A program made the translations under genes and the position numbers. Under the pieces are notes generated by a model. The model saw only the letters and a program-made list of their open reading frames with translations. It was not told the DNA's origin and ran no database searches. From Ramazzottius varieornatus (Eukaryota; Tardigrada; Eutardigrada; Parachela; Ramazzottiidae), in the NCBI GenBank assembly GCA_001949185.1, contig BDGG01000003.1, positions 2,139,580-2,203,579 of the forward strand: DNA of 64,000 nucleotides, read 5' to 3'. Below are positions 56,901-64,000 of this stretch, one piece after another (positions within the stretch are counted from its first letter, which is position 1; every line of letters starts with the position of its first letter).

Positions 56901-59900
56901 ATCAGTAAAGTATGTAGAGGGCACGTGCTTTTAGAACACCAGTTATTCATCATTATTCCGCATGAAGAAAACTCCATGTCGAACTCCAGTGCGTAAATAA
57001 TACTAAATATACCATTCGACGGTGTTGCGTACGTGACTAGAATTTCCTGGTCTTTCTTCGGGTGCCTCAGGATCGATAATTCCGGGAGTAAAAATGCCGG
57101 AACCTCGCGGTACTTGTTGGAAAAGCTTTAATCCAATCAAAGTAACTTCCCCTGGACATATCCCTCGCTCACGTCAACGTGACAAACGAACCAAGGGCGG
57201 CAATCGAAATCCTTAAGCAAAGGGCCACGCGAGCGTCTCTTCGGGAGGATGGTGTACCTGCTAGCGGTTTCCACAGCAGGTCGCCCCTTTTTCATTAATC
57301 AAATTGCAGTTCGGTGTATAGCGTTGCGCTCTCTGCCCCCTGCCTCTTTCTTACCACTGATGTAAATTCTCCGTCATAATTTCTCATTCCAAGATTACAC
57401 CGTTCCGCGACCTACGAACACTTTGTGAGGTTCATATGGCAGGCAGGCAGGCAAACACTGTGGGGATAATCGTCAAGTCAACTGGCGCAGTTCTCTTTGT
57501 TATTGGCCGCAGACGTGCGCCACTTGAAACAAAGACCGTCCCGAGGTTCTTTGCCGACTTCCCATGTGCGGGTGATCGTTTGATGAGAAACATCAGGCCG
57601 CTTTGAGTCCCACGGTCCCTGTTTGAACTCTCATCCCAATTTGATACATAGACACTAGACAATGCACTGGAATACCAGTAAATTTTCTAACCAAACGTCA
57701 AACGCCATTTCTGGACTACATACAGTATATTAGGGTCAGAATTCTAAAATGACCGTTTAGTTCTTTGAATTGGGTATCAATTGAAAAATGTGATTGTGCG
57801 AGAATGCCCAAGTGTGCGACATTCCGTCTATACTTTGCCAGTTGACGTCGCATTATTCGCAAATAAATTTGCAGCGATACCATCTGCCCGTCTACATTAC
57901 AAAATAATCGATGGTGGTCGATGGCAAGCTTTCGTCTCAGCGCGAGCTTTCTTTCTGCAAGTCGAACACGCAAACTTCATTTGGTACAGTTGGCGCGACG
58001 TGTGGGAGAGGAGAAGGATAAGGAGCTGAAGTTGGAGCTCGCTTGAGCGAGTGATTCCTTAGCCTTCAGCCAGGCAAGACGGCTGCATATATCAGTATTA
58101 AAGACGTCTTCCACCCGAATTACGACCGGAAGCCCGCCCAAATTACAGAGCAATGTACATCCGGCTGTCAACGTTCTACGTTAAGGAAACGTTACCGCTT
58201 GGCCCTCATGACATTGCTTGATAACATGACGACGCTGGACAAGAAATTTTTTCATCCCCGCTTTCTAATTTACATTCTGATCACTTTCCAACAAAGGCTT
58301 CTCAGACCTTCCTGCTGAATTCATCGAATGGCACTATTTCAGCATAACAAATTATTTTGATTGAATTGCTTAAATCAAGGTGTGTTCGTCGCTAACCGCT
58401 TCCGTGCGCGATACATTAAATTCAATTACGGTAACAGAATATCCGAAGATTTTGCCCTCGTGCTTTCAAATGATTGCTGGGCATATACGGAGTATAATAT
58501 CATTATTCCAAGTGGCGCACCGTTCCAGCCAGTATTACTGCAATAGTGCGCCACTTACAGAAATAATTTTGTCGATGCTGTTGTCCCAAATGACGCCCTT
58601 TTCCATTAATGACTGTGTGCGCTTTGTTTGCTCAGCTCCCAAATGAGGAAACACGAACTCTCAGCGTTGCTTACCGCGTAGCAGGTACTTTGTAGTCGAC
58701 CAGCTTGACGTTGAGGTCTTTGGGCACAATTAGGGCGACGAAAAACGTGACGAGCCAGGTACCATTGCAGTCCAGATAGGGTTCTACAGATAAAGAAAAA
58801 ACACCGCTGTGTCAACGTCAGCAGGGAGAAAGCCCTACTATCGTAATGAGGGCAATAATCAAGTTGGCGAATATCACATCCCCCACGCGCTTAATGACTT
58901 TAGCCGACAGAGGGTCCATCTTTTCTTTTTATATACTCTTCTGCTCATCTTACACTATGCCTATTCCTTCATTCGTAATCTTTCCTACTCACGCACCGCT
59001 AAAGCCCAGCAAAAGCCCCACACCGAGCACTCAATTCAACAAACAACTGCTGACCAGAACTTGACGGGAAATTCCGCGTTTTAGAAGCTTTTCCGAAGTG
59101 GCGCACGTTCGCTGAATGTGTGCGCCACTTGTGAAAAATTTCCGTATACGCGGTTTGGGTTCTCCGCGGGAAGATATTCAAGCAAAGGTTTGTAATTACG
59201 GTCCTCTTCCGTCTGTAGAGTCGGGTGCTCCTTTTTCCATTTCAAGCGCTTTTGTGACACAAAACGGAGCAATATACTCACCAGACCATGTTGATCGTTG
59301 TACAGTGGCGTCATTGCCTTTTTCCTGCAGTTGCATAGCCGCATCCTTTATTAGCGCCTGCATATTGCGTGGTTTCTCCAGCCATGTTTGTACAGCGTTG
59401 CCCGAGTTGGCCAGGCTGTTCTTCTTGTAATACTGGCAGATGACATTGTTGGCTAAAGCGATCACTTCCGGTAGGCTTGCGGACCCGTCCTCTCGTTGGA
59501 ACCGACAGAGATGCGCGGCTTTGATGCGAGCCTCGGTGTCCAGTAAAATGCCGACGGCAGTTCGCGCAATAGACTCAAGAGCATCCCATCGCGCGGCTAA
59601 AGAGGGCAAAGTGTCTAATCCACTTGGATGCGACAAGAAGCCATTTAGAAAGCGAACAAGATGTGTCACTGCTCGCATCTCTTGGGCAAACTGCCTGGCT
59701 AGCAACCCGGCAGGCAAGGACAAGTTGAAGACCGATAAAAGGTGCGGACACTCGATCGAACTGGCATCGCTCTTAGAAGACACGCGATCTTCAATTAACT
59801 TCATACGATGGACGATGCTGGATAATAAATCCATTTCGGCCTTGATCTTCGCCGTGGGAAGCCATACCAGGCAGCACAGCATGGCGACGGAGGGTATCTG

Positions 59901-59903
59901 CAT
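53983..59903 (-). CDS. Class C orphan GPCR, GPR158/GPR179-like
   Basis: The ATG at 59903 starts a signal peptide (MQIPSVAMLCCLVWLPTAKI). The N-terminal exon (to about 59.3 kb) has AQEMRAVTHLVRFLNGFL. A small exon at 58.7-58.8 kb gives PYLDCNGTWLVTFFVALIVP. At 56.2-56.3 kb comes GVLAIDIAMEEHVDVNQCAD, the end of the Cache-like domain. At 55.85-56.1 kb lies the Cys-rich linker, with SYQCRCRPGFYLTGPQFF and CLPCAADCATCVDGSPC. The seven-helix domain follows: GTLAFCITCAVFVGGSVY, NIVVGAVLIYGSVIVRYF, MGFVFLYCAIILKLYK (55.6-55.85 kb), HIGIIVITLGFMAAWTSVTA (55.3 kb), VEMLILLWGVYLSYLARN and LSAAILVELVVSGILYVIRH (54.9-55.1 kb), then LYFVRSQLTVTVNLLIIFGG (54.8 kb). A cytoplasmic helix-rich tail (MRLRRLYAQMQ-like) ends QHPHNGW, stop at 53983. 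In mammals this family scaffolds RGS7-Gbeta5, and GPR158 responds to glycine; whether that applies here is unknown. Introns hold five MITEs. Confidence 0.88.
54609..54725. mobile_element. MITE family A copy
   Basis: GGGACGTCAGCAAATGATTT, core CCAAGTGGCGCACGC / ATCCGCGCCACTTG, AATTCATTTTCCAGTGTC; in a GPCR intron. Confidence 0.82.
55448..55562. mobile_element. MITE family A copy
   Basis: AGCAAACAAACTCG, core ACAGTGGCGCACGC / ACGTGCGCCGCTTG, CGTTTGTCGTTCTC. Confidence 0.75.
57440..57565. mobile_element. MITE family A copy
   Basis: AGGCAGGCAAACACTG, core CAACTGGCGCAGTTC / ACGTGCGCCACTTG, TCTTTGCCGACTTCCC. Confidence 0.78.
58480..58640. mobile_element. MITE family A copy, extended
   Basis: Core CCAAGTGGCGCACCG / TAGTGCGCCACTTAC; the right end is separated by extra sequence before TTTGCTCAGCTCCC. 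Confidence 0.7.
59090..59160. mobile_element. MITE family A copy, short
   Basis: CCGAAGTGGCGCACG / TGTGCGCCACTTGTG with a spacer shorter than in other copies. Confidence 0.7.
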
Positions 59904-61490
59904 TGTGATGACTGGGATCGAGGACCTCTTGATTTCCCTGTCGGATCAGAAACGCCGCGCAATCAAGATACTAGCGCGCAATCAGCCATATGTCGATACT
60001 TCCACAAGGTCACCTGCTGGGCTACGTGTACGTGTCGACTACGCAACAGGCATCCCCATGACAGATCTCCAAGCGAGCTGGAGCTTTGGCTCGTACGCTG
60101 GTATAACACGATCAATTGCGGCTTGAGATTATCGATAAGTCATTATGGACGTTTGCCACGACCACAATGATTAATTTTGATCATGATGTGGAGCAAAGAG
60201 CAGGTCACAAATGTCACGATGGGGCTTCTCTCCAAAGAATGAATATAAACTACATACAGGCTGGAGGAGACTGCAGATGAATTATTCAACTGTACGTTAG
60301 AGACTGCAAGTTGACATCGAAGAAGAAAAAAACTCGGCGAGTTGGAGGCATACGTCAGTTCGCCGATAAATCGGAAGGATACATTACGTACGGCAACGTA
60401 TCAACCGTCTCTTTGCTGGGAGCGACGCTTGCCGATCTAGAAAACACGAGCAACGAGACGCAGCAAGGCCGCTGGGATCTGAAAGAGAGTCTAAAGCTTT
60501 AGTATGCTTCTTGAGTCTCGGGTAACAGTTAATTCCAGTAGACTTGCCCATCCAGTTCTCTTCCTGTCGGTCGTCACATTAATCCATCAGGGCCCTGACG
60601 TCGACGTCGATTGCCTGCCTGGGCATGCCTGACTGCTGAGTATCCCTTCACTAGGAAAGAAGTTTAGCCATGCGAGAGAGCATTCACCGCTCGCATGCGC
60701 GGATGAAACGTACTCTGCTCTGGATACTTTAGCCCGGCTCTTGCTGGGGAACCCTAGCTTGTATCAACGAGGAAGGCGTGCTTTGTGCCATATTGTACTA
60801 GCATCCTTTTCATGCCTGTCTCACTTGGATAGGCACATGGATTACATAAATTGCTGGTTCGTACAAGAGCTTGTAAAGAGTGCTGGCAGTGTTTGCTTAC
60901 CGGACGAGTTCGCTGCTTCCCGACCACATCTGTCCCAGTTTTAATCATTGCGCTGCTTCATCGAGGTCGTAAATTTTCCTCACAGCTACGCTCGCTGATT
61001 AGTTCTCTCCTCCTGTCAAAACGATCCGAGTATCCGAGTAACCAGAGATATAAAATTATCTTGCTTGTTCTTCTCCACAACTTTCATCGGGACTTGACCG
61101 AAACAAGAAAGGTTTACTTGACGCGTTGGGTCTTCCTACGCAGTACTAGGTAGGGTCCTCTTTCCGTAAACTGACGAGCGAGAAACAGAACGGCAAGAGC
61201 GGTACCTCGGATGGCTTAATTCTAAAAAGCTTATCCTGAGCATTTTTTCTTCCTCTTGTGATATGTTTGGGCGGAACAGCGCGCAGTGCCTGCTCTAGCC
61301 AGTCGCAGTAGTTTCGTCCAGCTTGCCGCATCTTGCTATCGATTTTCCCGTCCTGGAACAAACTTATCTGTTCTCTTACCCATAAAAGCGTATATGAATG
61401 ATGCAGTAGACAGTAATGATCTGCCTTCTCGACCTATATGTAAGAGTTTTCGCCAGTTTACCATCAGGTAACCTACGTACTAAACCTTTG

Positions 61491-61821
61491 GTACACGCAC
61501 GACGAGATATTACGAGCCAGTAAAAATTACGGGCCAGGCGGGAAATACGGCAAATTTACAATTTGTGTGGAAGTCAGAAACAGAAATCGGACAACTGACG
61601 TAACGTAGTGAAATTCAACCGTAGAAAATNNNNNNNNNNNNNNNNNNNNNNNNNNNNNNNNNNNNNNNNNNNNNNNNNNCCCAATATCCCGCACGTACGT
61701 ACAGCAGTGCAACCTTCGATGTGGTTTTTACTTGAAGCAAGAATCACCTGCCCGTGCCGCCGTAGCGAATAAGCCTGGTCCGTAATTTTAACTGGCCCGT
61801 AATATCTCGTCGTGCGTGTAC
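61491..61821. mobile_element. MITE-like element with 49-bp terminal inverted repeats, containing the assembly gap
   Basis: GTACACGCACGACGAGATAT... at 61491-61539 is inverted at 61773-61821, with about three mismatches over 49 bases. The interior is A/T-rich on the left and includes the N run. Confidence 0.8.
61630..61679. other. Assembly gap (50 N)
   Basis: Exactly 50 N, probably a placeholder of arbitrary length. It lies between the two arms of an inverted repeat, which may explain why assembly failed here. Confidence 0.99.
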
Positions 61822-63591
61822 AGATTTTGGGTTTCCGGGATGTCTTTACTGGGACTAAAAGGATATACCAGCAAGGACAATTTGAGGCCGCTTTATAGGA
61901 TACTGTGCAAGAGCAGGCCTTGTAAGAACGATGGATTTACATGGCCGGATGTTCATGACCTCGACGAGCAAGGACTGTAACGGTAAAGTGCTCGCTGCAA
62001 ACGATCTGTTGCTGGAGATGAATACGGATGCGTTTTTCCCGACAGAAAACTTCCGTTGTAAGGTCCAGGTTTTCATTCGGGAAAATATCAATTTCTTCAG
62101 ACCAAACGCCGAATGAGCTCAAAAAAAGCGATTGGAATGATTTCGCTTGATAGTCAAACGGAAGCTTCCGATGAGGATCTTCAAGCTCATTAGACGTACA
62201 CTGTATGAGTTCGATGGAGAATACCATGAACGTTGCCTCTACCACGTACTCTGTCGTGTATTCCGGCTCGTTCCTTATATTAATACTTGCACGCAGATTT
62301 CATTCAGCCCACGACTGTACTACTTTCAATGGAGATATCAAACCGTTGAGCTGGATGTAAAGTGTTTGACAAACCGTGACGTTTTTATTACGAGATATCG
62401 GGGATCAGTACAGTTAGTCTTGTGGACGAAGTACAGCAAGCTCACAGATCTACAGTCCAGACTTCAGACGGTGTAGAGGATTATAGATGTGCACTTTTAA
62501 GAGAAGAGCGCTTACTATTGTCCAGATCCCTGGCCATGGTTGGCTCTTCCAGCATCATCGCACAGGAGGTTCACTTCATTGTCGCCGTTTCCTTCATGTC
62601 GAGAGCGAGATTACCTTCCTTCTTTTCCAGTCCCGCCATACCCCCCCCCCCCTCTTGTGCGATCCGTGCTTATACCGTGACCACCACCACTTAGTGGCCA
62701 GTGTTCATTACACTGTCCTCTATATCCGCCACCATTGCGTTCATTGTACCGGTATCGACCACCGCAACCTTCACTGTACAGCAGCTCACTGCTATGGCTG
62801 CGTCCACCATGGCTCACAGCCGCTTTCTTTCCGCTTCCCGCGTTTGGACCTTGTCGCTGGTTTCTACCGTTTTTACCTAACTGCCGGATATTAAAATGGC
62901 GATGTTTTTATTTTACCAGCAAACATCGCCACTTTTACTTTATGTGAGATAGAGCCAGGGAGGAAAGATAGCCGTATTCACCAGATTAGCCGGCGGCCCT
63001 GAAGGTGGCCAGAGAAAGGCCACCACGAGTACAACTCAGCCAGCTGAGCTTCCTTCCGGGAAATTTTGCCGACCGCCCGGTAGCCACTTCTGGTGAAACT
63101 TAGAAAAAAGTTCACGATCAAACAGCTGCAATCAGCTTATACAGGTTCCGCACGTAACCTACACATGGTGTGCGCGGTTCTTGTCGGTATTTCGAGGCCT
63201 GCTACTGCGTATCACAGCGCGAATCGCCCAAGAACCGAAAAATTTCAGCAGCTGAGTCACCAAAGCTGGAGGCACTTACTTAGCTTTCTTGGAAAACGGC
63301 GAACCAGACAGTGGGCTCATGCTTACAGAACTTCCTCATCTTACAGTCCGCACCATTTAGCTGCTCATAAATTACTGCAAACGGACATACATATGGTTTT
63401 CTCATGGTTTTATTCACTCTTGATAGCCACCACCCCTTCCAAGTAAGATGAAAACCATGGGAGCAAATTCGATTTTGTTGAATCTAGCATGACTATGACG
63501 AGTACCAACTGTCATGGCAGTTCGAATGAGCAAAACAAAGACTTTGAGGGAAATACTATCGACTGGTAGACAGAAAACCAGTTGCTCGAAT

Positions 63592-64000
63592 TTACTGTTG
63601 AGTTTGGTCCTGGGTTTGGCTCTGGTCGACGCCGTCCTGGGTTCTTCCAGCTTGAGCTTGACCTGCCGGCTGGACGACGATTTCGGCGCTTCGGACATTG
63701 GGAGCACGGGCAGGCAGGGTGTTGACTCGGAGTTGGCCACCAGCGGGGCGAGGACGGGCCTGAATTCGACTAGCGGAAGCTTGGGGACGTTGTTGAGCAG
63801 TTGGTTGACCAGCTTGACTACCGGCGCCGCCGACAGCTTGTTGGTCAGCGGCTTGTTGGGCTCGTTGAGCGGGAGTCAGGTAATCAGCGGGGGGAGTATC
63901 GAAGAGGGGCAGGTCAGTGTAGAGACGGCTGTTGGCGTAGCTCTCGTACTGAGGAGAGTTGGCGCAGTCAACGTTGTACCAGGCGTCGCAGATGAGGGTG
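63592..64000 (-). CDS. Chitin-binding type 2 (peritrophin-A) protein, C-terminal part
   Basis: The frame enters from beyond the window edge and ends with TAA at 63592-63594. It begins TLICDAWYNVDCANSPQYES, the C-terminal half of a CBM14/ChtBD2 domain of the arthropod cuticle or peritrophic type (F/L-x-C-D-x-W-x-x-V-D-C). Then YANSRLYTDLPLFDTPPADY leads into a low-complexity tail rich in Gln, Ala, Pro and Arg (PTAQQRPQASASRIQARPRP) ending GVDQSQTQDQTQQ. Such proteins bind chitin in the extracellular cuticle. The N-terminal part, including the first Cys residues of the domain and any signal peptide, lies outside the window. Confidence 0.82.
   Translation of the reverse strand, partial: TLICDAWYNVDCANSPQYESYANSRLYTDLPLFDTPPADYLTPAQRAQQAADQQAVGGAGSQAGQPTAQQRPQASASRIQARPRPAGGQLRVNTLPARAPNVRSAEIVVQPAGQAQAGRTQDGVDQSQTQDQTQQ

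Larger units (their letters stand above)
59904..63591. other. Region with no assignable gene (3.7 kb)
   Basis: It holds the GPCR promoter, an inverted-repeat element around an assembly gap (61.49-61.82 kb), and a run of 12 C at 62641-62652. The short open frames (for example 61.94-62.25 kb minus, 62.49-62.89 kb plus) show no domain. The 60.3-60.5 kb plus frame (KKKKTRRVGGIRQFAD) could be an exon but is unsupported. Confidence 0.35.

Noticed and set aside
3741-59160. CRISPR-like interpretation of the regularly recurring GTGCGCCACTT repeat
   Set aside because: Spacing is irregular over kilobases, each copy is an inverted pair, and the host is eukaryotic; it is a MITE family.
62611-62817. Gly/Tyr-rich minus-strand open frame
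   Set aside because: It depends on a poly-C run and a GTA/ACC-rich low-complexity tract, with no signal peptide and no neighbouring exon support.

Overview
The window is eukaryotic, most likely from an invertebrate animal. Almost every recognisable gene is broken by short GT-AG introns, both strands are used without operons, and the gene set is animal: UFL1, NOP58, an OTU/Tudor protein of the OTUD4/ALG13 family, LCLAT1, MCCC1, a furin-type convertase, EPG5, a GPR158/179-like receptor and a chitin-binding (type 2) protein. The last suggests a cuticle-bearing ecdysozoan. A tardigrade is a guess that fits the compact introns and mixed composition, but the sequence does not prove it.

Layout: 1-2 kb holds a small secreted-protein gene with a broken frame. 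UFL1 (-) lies at 2.5-5.4 kb. NOP58 (+) at 6.7-9.8 kb has two introns carrying related C/D-box snoRNA candidates. An OTU/Tudor gene (-) at 10.4-14.5 kb appears to have lost its catalytic Cys and His. LCLAT1 (-) is at 15.1-16.9 kb and MCCC1 (+) at 17.3-20.6 kb. An unrecognised gene with a PAM2-like motif (+) spans 21.3-25.4 kb. A furin-like protease (-) is at 26.1-30.3 kb, a zinc-finger gene (-) at 31.6-32.9 kb, and EPG5 (+) at 33.4-42.7 kb. An isolated Ig-domain exon (-) lies at 43.8-44.1 kb and an intronless secreted Gly/Pro-rich protein (-) at 46.9-48.0 kb. A complete pogo/Tigger-type transposon is at 49.65-52.51 kb, a bacterial-type intronless egtD (+) at 52.5-53.5 kb, a GPR158/179-like class C GPCR (-) at 54.0-59.9 kb, and the 3' end of a chitin-binding protein gene (-) at 63.6-64.0 kb. 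A 50-N assembly gap lies at 61.63 kb.

The most notable locus is 49.6-53.7 kb. A gene for a histidine-betaine-forming methyltransferase (EgtD, first step of ergothioneine synthesis), of bacterial style, sits inside the animal sequence. Its start codon is three bases from the terminal inverted repeat of a pogo-like transposon, and a MITE starts about 40 bp after its stop. The transposase is disabled by an exact 29-bp tandem duplication. The rest of the window is seeded with about 22 copies of one palindromic MITE family (core AGTGGCGCAC...GTGCGCCACTT), mostly in introns, and with several smaller inverted-repeat families.

The genes are not an operon or pathway. UFL1 (UFMylation, ER-phagy) and EPG5 (autophagosome-lysosome fusion) share a theme, but nothing in the sequence shows that their proximity is functional. 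Exon boundaries were read by eye from splice signals and family similarity; gene spans are firmer than individual exon ends.
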